From: Solenopsis invicta
Lineage: Eukaryota; Arthropoda; Insecta; Hymenoptera; Formicidae
Length of the DNA stretch: 64,000 nucleotides
Direction of reading: 5' to 3'
Assembly (NCBI RefSeq): GCF_016802725.1
Contig: NC_052666.1
Span: 873,001 to 937,000 of the forward strand
Shown: piece after piece, positions 13,498 through 22,506 of the stretch
Numbering within the stretch: position 1 is the stretch's first letter
Layout: each line of letters opens with the position of its first letter
Position numbers and translations under genes: made by a program
The notes under the pieces: generated by a model
Told to the model about the DNA's origin: nothing
Databases searched by the model: none
What the model saw: only the letters and a program-made list of their open reading frames with translations

Positions 13498-13970
13498 GTA
13501 AATAAGTTGAATTACTAACTAAACCGGTGTTCCTCGATAACTTGATTCCGCAAGCAAAACGTCCCGCATACGTCATTCGATAATCACGCGTAAATTCACA
13601 ATTTCGTTCGCAAAGACCGGTGTTTTTGCCATGAACGTGAAGGTTATTTTTTCCTCTAAGACTTTCCATTCATGAAGCTCGTTTGCACGATTTCGCGATA
13701 ATTGCTTGCGATTTACAGTAATCTGCCTGCGAAATTTTCTTTGCTTGCGAAAAAAAACTGATTAACTACATTTATGACTAATGAATCATTATTAATGAGA
13801 TGTATATATTGAATGACGCACGTTTTTTGTGATGAGATTTATCATTAGGCATGAAACGTTGAATAATATCTATAAAAAAATTTGCGTCCACTTGATCGTC
13901 AATAAGATGCACGAATAACGAGCGTTATCCAAATGATTAAAAATATGGGTTGTAATTGATGTTGCAATAG

Positions 13971-15719
13971 TTGCAGAACGTGGCGTCATGCAGAAGGAAT
14001 TTAAAGGGAGCTGCGAGATTGGTGCGATCAGCGAGGAGCTTGAGAGATGGCTCGAGGGAACGTGTGCTGTCGTCTACGCTTCCATCGACGTCGGTGGAAT
14101 CGCTCAGTGTGCAAATGCAGTCGGTAAGTTCCTTGTCCTGGAAAGAAACCACAGTGATAATAAGTAACTATATTTTTATAGTTTCGACTGTATTCAAACC
14201 CAGCACGGCGGCCAAGCTTTCTGTCTCAATTTGTCGAAAACATCAAACAGGAGATGCAGAAGAACAAGGAAATGAAGGAAACGTTGAAAAAGTTCAGAGA
14301 AGAAACTCAGAAATTTGAGCAATCGGAGGCGTTGAAATCAGCACGAGAAAAATTTCAAGCTGTTGAATCTGAAGCTAGCAAAGGTTCAGAAGTGATAAAA
14401 GAAAAACTGGATACGGTTAAAGAAAAGGTATATATCACAACGTCAAGTTGTATATACAGTAGTTTTATGCATATATAACTATGTAAGTTTATATTTAAAA
14501 GGTGCAAGAAGTTATTGAGGAAGCAAGCAAGTCTGAATTAGGTAAACGTGTTGGTCAATTAGGCGAGGAAATTACGAAATCGGCTAAAGGTGCAGCAGAG
14601 ACGATTTCCGAAAAGAGCCAAGCACTTGGTAAGACGGGAGCATTTCAAACGATATCGGATACCGCGGAGGCCGTACGGAATGAACTTGATCAACATGGAA
14701 TTCTAGGTAGATAGATTTGGCTGAATAGACAGGGAGTAAAAAGCAAGTTTAAATTTCATTATTGCTTGATGCAGGCAAAGTTTACGTTCCACCTAAAAAG
14801 CTAAGAAAGAGAAAAGAAGTGCCAATAGAGCCTAGAGAAATTATGCCTGATGAAAAGTCGAAACATCTGGAAATGCACAAGGATTACATGTTTTCCAATG
14901 CTTGGCAAAATTTTAAGGTACCTATTATACGATATAATAAATTGCATATAACGTATAAATAAACAATATTTGATGTACTTTAATAAATGCCTCTATTTAA
15001 CGATATCGGATGTTCTTTTAAAGGATAATAATCCATACGTAAATAAGATAATGGATTGGAAGATAAAATACGACGAATCAGATAATGCCGTACTACGCGC
15101 TTCCAGATTGCTTACGGATAAAGTTTCGGACATTATAGGCGGACTGTTTCAAAAGACCGAGCTATCGGAGACGCTTACCGAGATCTGTAAACTGGATCCT
15201 GCTTTTAGTAAAATACAATTCTTGAAGGATTGTGAGACCGACTTCATCCCGAATATTCTCGAGGCGATGATCAGAGGCAACCTTGAGATCCTGAAGGATT
15301 GGTGCCACGAAGGACCTTACAACATAATCGCACAACCGCACAAAGAAGTAAAAAAGTTAGGTCATTATTCAGATAGTAAAATTTTAGGTACGTATTTACA
15401 TAAAATTCGTCATAAAATTGTACAATGCTGTTTAAAAATTGTAAAAAGTAAAGAAAGAATATCGATTACAGATATTGATAATGTGGATCTAGTGATGGGC
15501 AAGATGATGGAACAGGGACCGGTTCTAATAATTAGCTTTCAATCTCAGCAAATCATGTGCGTGAGAAATTCGAAGAACGAGGTGATCGAGGGAGATCCCC
15601 AGAAAGTGATGCGCGTCAATTATGTCTGGGTAATGTGTCGTGATCGAACGGAACTCAATCCCAAGGCTGCATGGCGTTTACTCGATCTCAGTGCCACCAG
15701 TACAGAGCAGTTGGTATAG
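13971..15719 (+). CDS. Tim44: Mitochondrial import inner membrane translocase subunit TIM44
   Basis: TIM44 tethers mtHsp70 to the TIM23 channel on the matrix side and drives presequence-protein import. Exons: about 13971-14123, 14182-14427, 14502-14706, 14775-14917, 15024-15387, 15472-15719 (TAG), about 452 aa, usual for the family. The first segment is Arg-rich and lacks acidic residues at its start (CRRNLKGAARLVRSARS), as expected for a matrix presequence. Next comes RRPSFLSQFVENIKQEMQKN and a charged coiled coil, then the conserved C-terminal membrane-binding domain (KIMDWKIKYDESDN, DIDNVDLVMGKMMEQGP, LIISFQSQQIMCVRN). A TAG sits in frame just before 13971, so the start codon must be in an upstream exon. 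The best candidate is the ATG at 13495-13497 directly followed by a GTAAAT donor. The gene converges on TPX2. Confidence 0.93.
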
Positions 15720-16950
15720 TGCGCGAACGAACAAAATACAGAAACTGGAGTACTCGAAAGTTCACACGACTAAATAGAATCGTTGCGTAGTGGTGTCACT
15801 CGTGTACATTGCCGTTATCATTTGCATTAAGTGACCAAACGTGATAAAAATTTTTTAATGATCATGTTAAATGATCTAGTGTATATGATGCACAGCGTCT
15901 TTTCTGTTTGAAATTGAAATGTTTATTTATGTATGCAAGGTTTTAGCAACGTAATATTTGTAAATTTTAATTATACGTGATGTAAGTACGTACATGTTGC
16001 TAAGTTATTACTTGCAAAATAATATTATTTATAAATCCATCGAAATCACATTCTATACGATTTGCGATATGTAATTTGCTATTATTTATAAAAAAAACTG
16101 ATAATTAAGATAATATCTATCGTGCGCAGAAACATCGAATAATTTGATTGCGTTTTACTGATTAATGTTATATATTTTCTCTTTAACACACAAAATTTTC
16201 ATGTTATTTTATTCTTTTATATATAACTTTGTAAAAGCATTGGACATTTAGAAGAATTTATGTTGCAAAATGATAAATATTAAGATGTATTTTCATAAAA
16301 TATTCGCATTGTTGATTATATAAATAGCAAATTTTGCATTGACAGTAAATTGAAGACAAGGTTGTATTGCACGATTAAAATTTGACATTTTCTTTATGTT
16401 AAAATCAATAACGTAAAGATCTCAAAAACTAAAACTGTTCTTCCCATCATGTTAAAAATATGACGATTCTGTACAGCACGAGATACGATGGATATATCTA
16501 ATATTAGTTGGAAGTATATTCAAATACATCTGTAATGAAATTATATATATGAATGTACATATGTATGTACAAGCTGATATTAACAAATGATTATAGTGTA
16601 CAATGATGAAATTATAGAGAACTGTTAATTATTTTTTAAAGACTATTTTTTTAAATATTACAAGTTTTAAGCTTAGATTGGTTTGAATCGAAATAGAATA
16701 AAATAACGATATTCAACGAATAAACAAACGGTTATAGTATTATTTTTCTATTTAAGATAAAAACTATCGCATGTAGGAAAGCACTTGTACCATTAAGAAA
16801 ATTACCATTAAATCTAAACTAGATCTTTTTATTCATATAACATTATAGTGTGTTATAACTTTATATAAAATATACAAGGCGAGTTACGATATTATATATA
16901 ATTTTGAAGCAAAATATTCTAATAAATGTTCACGTTTTAATGCGTCATAT
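15720..16950. other. Convergent 3' region of TIM44 and TPX2
   Basis: AT-rich non-coding sequence between two stop codons facing each other. It should hold both 3'UTRs. No repeat or RNA gene recognised. Confidence 0.5.
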
Positions 16951-19224
16951 TCATGTTTGCTTTGATCTGAGTTTACTTGCAAATGCAGGACTCTGCGGAT
17001 CGGTCAGCGGTTTCGTTGCTTTGACAACCATCGGGGATTTGTATATTGGCATCGGTTTGGCTTTCACCTCCGCAAGCTTGCGCAGTTTCGTCTGCATCAT
17101 TTTCTCGGATTCGAGTCTCTGTTTTTCTGCTTCTTGACGCTTTGCCTCCTCCTCCATTTCCTTACGTCTCAGTTTCTCGTTAAATTCGTATCGTTCTTTC
17201 GCCCGTTTATCAGTATTCAATGTCAATGGATAGGCTTTTAATGGTGCTTTCTGTTTATCAATAGTGTTTTTTGTTTTTTCTTTATTCTCGCTCTGTGTTT
17301 TAGAAGAATCAATGTTCGGCTCTCTGTTCTCCTGATCTTCAGCTCGTTCGTTCTTCGTATTCTTGTCCTTCGTCAAAAGATGCTCTTTAGATCTACCACG
17401 AACCATTACGGGTTTGAAAATCGGCGCTGGATTTGCGCGAAATACGCGCGCTCGTTTATCTTCTTCGAGCACCTGCTTTACCAACTGCTCCTTTTTTTCA
17501 AACACTTTCTTGTCCCGATTATCAAAGCTGAATGGACATGGTAGAAGTATTTTCTTATTCTTATTCTGCTGTTGCTGCTGCTGCTGCTGTTTGGCCGGCG
17601 GCGTCGGTGGCTTCGAGAAATTTGGCACTGGTCTGGCATGGAATTCTGGTTTCGCCTCATTGGCCTCTTGCAGACACTTCAATCGTTGCTCCTTTTTTAT
17701 TTGCATATCCTTGTTACGCGCCTCAAAGCTGAATGGCACGATACGTGTCACGTTTTTCGTAATGCCGTTATTATTCGGCACACCAAGGAATGTTATTTCC
17801 TCCCGTTTTACAATAATACCTGCAGGATCGGTCACCAATACCTTCGTGACCATGTTCTTTGAATCGGGTAACACTTTATCGCGATGTGGTGGCGGATTTT
17901 TGGGTTGAATCGAATTTGTGATAGAAACATTTTCATTAGATTTTGTCACAGGCTTATGCGCTACTGCCATCGATTTCCTTACGAAACCGATCGTCTTCCG
18001 CGATCCTCGCAGCACGTTAGGTGGTATCGGATTGGCCTTTATCTGATACTTCTTCATTTCCTCAATTTCCAGTTTTTCACGCTCTTCCTGGCTCAGCACG
18101 GTAACAGGACGCGCCCTGTTCTTTGAGATAAGCGCCGGCGAAATCGGTATCGTTGGTTTCAAACGATTTTGCATCAACTTTGACATGTTAAGCGGCATTG
18201 TCATGTTCGCCTTACTCCTAGTGCGAAAACGCTCGGGCGTGTCATTTTGGAAGCGCGATACCGCCTCCGCCAGACTGACGTATTTCTTGCTACCTGACAG
18301 TCTACGTTTTTGCAAACTTGGTCTGTGATTGCACCAAGTAAGAACTGTGTGCTTATTTGAAGACTGTCGATTATCTTTTTTGTCTTCAACTGTAGCATCC
18401 ACATCATCCTGATCGTTCTCTTTCTTAATTTTCTTATTATCCGTCGATTCTTCTGGTTCATCTTTTAACTCTTCAACTTCCACATTGTGTTCATTATTGT
18501 CTATTTTGTTACATTTTTTAGCATCTTTTACATGTTCCTCATTATTCTTCTCATTATATTCCTCATTTTCCTGCTTATTTTGCTCTTTAGCTTGAGAATT
18601 ATCTACTACATTATTTGGTCCCTTGAAAGTATTGTTCTTGGATTCATTTTTATCTTGCTTAAACAGAGCTTGATTAACCAATGGTCGTTTCATGTTTGCA
18701 GACGTGTCATTGTTCTGAGTACAAATGTTTCTGTTAACCTTTGTGGATCTTGGTAAATTTTGTTGATGTGGAACACATTTATTCGGCACACTGCGACACC
18801 CAACAGATCTGGAGGATTTAGCAATTTTAGACATATTAGGTGTCTTGAAAACGACTGGCTCCTGGGTAACAGTTTTGTTAAGTGCTTCTCGAGTTTTAAA
18901 TGGTTTTTTACAAAGTTCAAGTTTCTTCATCGCATCGCTGATGACCTCTTCGTAAGTGGTCTCTTCTACTACTTCCTTATTATTACGACATTTAGGGGAG
19001 ATTACTTTGACAGGAGTACTTTTCACAACATCCAACTCTGCCTGTGCCTTTATGTCATCAGTTTCATTTTCAAGCTGAGCATTCTCTGTATTTATGGAAG
19101 TAAATTTCTCTAAGGGTTCATGCATGTCATGCATTTGTTCAAAGAAATCTGGTATCCTTGCTGGGCTGCAGGTCGTAATGAAATCTACATATTGAGGTGC
19201 GCAGACATCAAAGTGATCCTCCAT
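16951..19224 (-). CDS. TPX2: TPX2-like microtubule nucleation and spindle assembly factor
   Basis: About 757 aa in one uninterrupted coding exon. TPX2 promotes microtubule nucleation near chromatin and activates Aurora A. ATG at 19224-19222 is chosen; the frame opens a little earlier only through a TTG. The N terminus (MEDHFDVCAPQYVDF, then PDFFEQ) resembles the two-part Aurora A-binding segment of vertebrate TPX2 (aromatic/DAPxxFxxF then WF). The middle is Lys/Glu/Asn-rich and disordered. The C-terminal half has repeated TPX2 units: PFSFEARNKDMQIKKEQR, PFSFDNRDKKVFEKKEQL with KARVFRANPAP-like linkers, and YPLTLNTDKRAKERYEF followed by a long Glu/Arg/Lys helix and the closing PLTDPQSPAFASKLR, equivalent to the vertebrate tail. 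A Gln8 tract is encoded by a CTG/TTG repeat at about 17567-17591. Confidence 0.9.
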   Translation of the reverse strand: MEDHFDVCAPQYVDFITTCSPARIPDFFEQMHDMHEPLEKFTSINTENAQLENETDDIKAQAELDVVKSTPVKVISPKCRNNKEVVEETTYEEVISDAMKKLELCKKPFKTREALNKTVTQEPVVFKTPNMSKIAKSSRSVGCRSVPNKCVPHQQNLPRSTKVNRNICTQNNDTSANMKRPLVNQALFKQDKNESKNNTFKGPNNVVDNSQAKEQNKQENEEYNEKNNEEHVKDAKKCNKIDNNEHNVEVEELKDEPEESTDNKKIKKENDQDDVDATVEDKKDNRQSSNKHTVLTWCNHRPSLQKRRLSGSKKYVSLAEAVSRFQNDTPERFRTRSKANMTMPLNMSKLMQNRLKPTIPISPALISKNRARPVTVLSQEEREKLEIEEMKKYQIKANPIPPNVLRGSRKTIGFVRKSMAVAHKPVTKSNENVSITNSIQPKNPPPHRDKVLPDSKNMVTKVLVTDPAGIIVKREEITFLGVPNNNGITKNVTRIVPFSFEARNKDMQIKKEQRLKCLQEANEAKPEFHARPVPNFSKPPTPPAKQQQQQQQQNKNKKILLPCPFSFDNRDKKVFEKKEQLVKQVLEEDKRARVFRANPAPIFKPVMVRGRSKEHLLTKDKNTKNERAEDQENREPNIDSSKTQSENKEKTKNTIDKQKAPLKAYPLTLNTDKRAKERYEFNEKLRRKEMEEEAKRQEAEKQRLESEKMMQTKLRKLAEVKAKPMPIYKSPMVVKATKPLTDPQSPAFASKLRSKQT

Positions 19225-19304
19225 TGTTAGTGTATACAAAATTATATATGTATCAGGTCATAAAAATAAAAACAATCGCTATGTCACTCAGTAGTAATTA
19301 ATAA

Positions 19305-20124
19305 TCTGCAACATAAAAATTTGATATCTTAAATTACAAAGATGTCTTCAGCATTGAAAATAACAAAAACATCAAGTGTCAAACGACTCCGCAATTTATA
19401 TCAAAATTTATTTTAAGATATCAAATTAAACATAACTTATATGCCTTCATTTCGAAATTATAACTTTAAATTTTAATCATTCTCAAGCTATGATGGTACA
19501 CAAATTTGATAAGTAAATGCAAACAAGATCTGTTATTAAATAATTATATTAGAGCATTAAAACTTGACAATTATTTCAATGTGACACTTCAATCTTATTT
19601 ACATATGTAAAATTTTAAATCTTTGCCTGCATTCTGATATATATTGCCTATACTAAAAATCTTTAATATACTTAATATAAATCATAGATTTTCAATACTA
19701 GCAATAAATTTTGTATACTTTACTAATCCAAGAAGCACAATACCAATCTTTACACTCGTCAAAATACATAATATTTGATGTCATATTTACATCAGACTAA
19801 TAGCTTCAAATCATTGTCAATGATGAATCTAAGAAATTCCTTACATAAAAGATATCAGAGGAATAAATCTAAGAAATTCCTTACATAAAAGATATCAGAA
19901 GAATAAAATTGCAAATCTTGAATAGTGCAACTTGCTTAAACTTGCTCATCTCTTGTAAATAATTGAATAAAAACAACGGCAGGTTTTTAATAGCAAGAAA
20001 AATATTTATCAACATTTACGGTTAAACAGTTCTTTTATTTTATTACTCATAATACGAATGAGTTAGGTCGCAGATCCAACATTATTGTTGTAGGATCGAA
20101 GGAAAGGCAAGTGCAACGTACTTA
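19305..20124 (-). other. Probable 5'UTR intron of TPX2
   Basis: On the minus strand a GTAAGTA donor at about 20124 and a TATGTTGCAG acceptor at about 19305 would remove this AT-rich stretch and join a GC-balanced leader (20125-20400) to the ATG exon. It is based only on splice motifs and composition. A 40-bp tandem duplication lies inside it. Confidence 0.4.
19826..19905. repeat. Two-copy tandem repeat, 40-bp period
   Basis: The block beginning AATCTAAGAAATTCC and ending in GATATCAGA occurs twice, at about 19826 and 19866, almost identical, which suggests a recent duplication. Confidence 0.85.
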
Positions 20125-20369
20125 CATGGGACCATTTATGTGCGTTTTTTACGACTCCCGTCACGCAAATTACTCGTCAAGAACTCGTGTGCGTTTCCTC
20201 TCCCTGCGATCCTTGCCGTTGCTTTCGGCCCGTACGCTCGAGACCCAGGTTGATCACAAAAATCCTTGAAGACGGGACAGGACGGACAGAGCAAACATCT
20301 CACAGCAGAGCCAACGACAAAGTCAAACGTACGTTGCACACGTTCAAGTTTGAATCTTTCCAGTATCTC

Positions 20370-20730
20370 ATCCGGATTGGCGCGTTGTTGCTAGCCGGGT
20401 AGGAAGTTTCGCGCATGCGTATCGGGCGCAATGTCTTATTCGAGCAAAAAAAATCAATACCGTTGAATACTGGCTTTCTTCCAATAGTTTCTGAAAATTA
20501 CGCCAATTTCAGTATTAAATAATATTATCCTCTCGCCCGCTCTTTTCCGTTTCTTTGTGAAGAGTTGCTGTCGAGATTTTCGCGCTCGTAATATCTCGCG
20601 TGCGCGAATTCCGTTCGCGCACAACAAAAAGTGAATTTTGCGCATGCGCGACAAATTCACCAGGTCACACTCGCTCCGATTGGTTGCCGATAGCATGCGT
20701 TTTCATGAAACATAAATCTCAACCAATGGG
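20370..20730. promoter_or_regulatory. TPX2 promoter region with NRF-1-type and CCAAT motifs
   Basis: GCGCATGCGT at 20411-20420 and the perfect palindrome GCGCATGCGC at 20640-20649 match the NRF-1/Ewg consensus. CCAAT/ATTGG boxes lie near 20374, 20678 and 20720, and a TTGGCGCG word near 20375 resembles an E2F site. The position just upstream of the putative TPX2 leader fits a cell-cycle gene promoter. The coding target in the plus direction, if any, is unknown. Confidence 0.5.
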
Positions 20731-21276
20731 ACTATTTTTTATAGAACCATTAAAAAAAAAAAAAGCAACAGCAGCAAATTATTGTAAATATATAAGAATT
20801 ATAAAAATGAATAAATTGTAACAGAATTATGCAATTTATGATTTTATCACAAACTTTCGTTAATATCGTCTGACTGAACTCGTGAAACTGAAAGTTTCAA
20901 GCGATTATTAATAAAAATTATAGCTACTTTATGCGAAAATATAATTTATTTAATAAATACGATATATTTCATTGTTTAGAAATGCCTACAACTGTACGGG
21001 AATATTATCATTTTTTTCTATTATTGTTTTAGACAATGCAAAAAGTTTCGTCTTTTTTATTTCTTGGTCAATTGCATCAACAGTTGGGTGTCAATCTTAA
21101 CATTTCTTGAACGAAATCTTTAAATTTCATCACAAAATTATTATAATTTGCTACCTAATCTTAATCGAAATCTCTCTAAAGAGAGAAAGAGAAAATCAGA
21201 TTGACTACAAACTATTCAAATAGCCGGATGGACTGTGATGGATACAATTGGCCATATTTTGTTATAGCAATACATT

Positions 21277-21898
21277 TTATGAAAATTGATCCAGCGACTC
21301 CTCTTTCTCTTCTTCCAATTCTTTTACGGCTCTTTCTAAGGCAAACAGATGCTCGTCCTGCACGCCAGGTGCTATCGTACGCATTGCAGACGCCAGTTTA
21401 TAGAGATATTCCACGTTAGAACCGCTGACACCACGTGAAACAAGTATGTGTTTCGCAATGGTGTCTATACTCTCCAAACCGGCGAAATTCGGATTATCTT
21501 CTTCACCTATGTAGATAGTGAGGTAGAAAGGCGCTTCATCCGCAACGGTTGACAGTGACGCCGTTGAGAAGCTTGTCCTCGAGGGCTCGTTCAAAGACAC
21601 GATGGCATTTGAGCCAGTTTGCACAGACTTTGAGAAATCACAGGGATAGAAGAGGACGGTTTTTTTTATGTAGCCACCCTTCTCTCGGAAATCCAAATGA
21701 TTCACCACGTTCTCTATATTCTCAGAGGATATCTTGTAGGCAAGTCCCCATACTTCATCGTCAGGATTAGTGGCGGCGAGCAACGTCACCACGCGTCCAG
21801 GCTACAAAAGAAAAAGATGCAGTTGATGCACAATTAAATCTTGCAAAATGCATTGTTCTCGAGGCAACAGAGATTGTTCTAAATTGATATCATTGTTC

Positions 21899-21954
<56 letters not shown>

Positions 21955-22164
21955 CTACAACTATCGCTAGAATAAAAACTGCCTCTCGAGACGAACTCTC
22001 TCCTCACCCTCCTTGGTAAAGATAGTCACCCTGTTGGGCACGCCTCTGTGATCGGTACTTTTCTGATAGAACCGTCTGATGTATCCCTTGATGTGGCCAA
22101 CGAGCTTCTTTTCGTACGGAAAGTCCGCTTTCCATATCAGAGAACCATAACCAAACACCCACAT
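21277..22164 (-). CDS. ChaC-type glutathione-specific gamma-glutamylcyclotransferase
   Basis: Cytosolic enzyme of the ChaC family, which cleaves glutathione to 5-oxoproline and Cys-Gly. Two exons: 22164-22030 and 21801-21277, phase 0, 219 aa in all. The start MWVFGYGSLIWK carries the family's YGSL substrate-binding motif. The junction rebuilds the conserved HRGVPNR-PGRVVTL segment. The candidate catalytic acid is the Glu in LDFREKGGY. The C terminus is Glu-rich (LEEEKEESLDQFS). The intron contains a GA microsatellite (21905-21952). Length is closer to CHAC1/CHAC2 (about 180-220 aa); I cannot tell the two subtypes apart. It is head-to-head with WDR6. Confidence 0.92.
21905..21952. repeat. GA dinucleotide microsatellite
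   Basis: About 24 GA units within the ChaC intron. Confidence 0.95.
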
Positions 22165-22506
22165 GCTCGCTCGCTCGCGACGTTCGCCGAAAGATCTCGT
22201 TTTATCGTCGCCGACGATGACGATCACGTCGTGCGCCAATGTAGACTTCGCCTGGTCTCCCGGGTGGCGAGCTCGTCCTTCAATGTCGCGACATAATTTG
22301 CAGGAGAATCCACTCCGAAATTATGCTCCATGTTACATCAAGCGCGTCCGTTACGCCACGCGAATATAACCTATGTTTTATCTGCCTCGAGTACACGTGA
22401 CATGTATACACGAAGATACGAAGCGTGGTGAGGTTCGATGCCTGGCGATCGTGATTGCTAACGCACCTCGAGATCAAGGGCTTTTTTTACGTTAAAATAA
22501 TGCGAA
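22165..22506. promoter_or_regulatory. Shared bidirectional promoter of ChaC (-) and WDR6 (+)
   Basis: Only 342 bp separate the two start codons, which point away from each other. The segment is CpG-richer than its flanks and holds an E-box CACGTG at 22394-22399 in a GTCACGTG-type context (minus strand), the core recognised by USF/MITF-class bHLH factors. No TATA box seen. Confidence 0.6.

Noticed and set aside
19225..19239. Upstream extension of TPX2 (MYTLT before MEDH)
   Set aside because: It would need a TTG start; ATG at 19224 gives the family-like N terminus.
19826..19905. Possible CRISPR-like repeat
   Set aside because: Only two adjacent copies without spacers in a eukaryotic genome; a simple tandem duplication.
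21967..22029. Read-through of the ChaC first exon to …VTIFTKEGEERVRLERQ
   Set aside because: The AGG/GTGACT donor at 22029 restores the conserved PGRVVTL junction; read-through meets a stop.
22165..22239. N-terminal extension of ChaC through AHDVIVIVGDD…
   Set aside because: Opens only with TTG; family members begin at the MWVFGYGSL equivalent, and this part lies in the bidirectional promoter.
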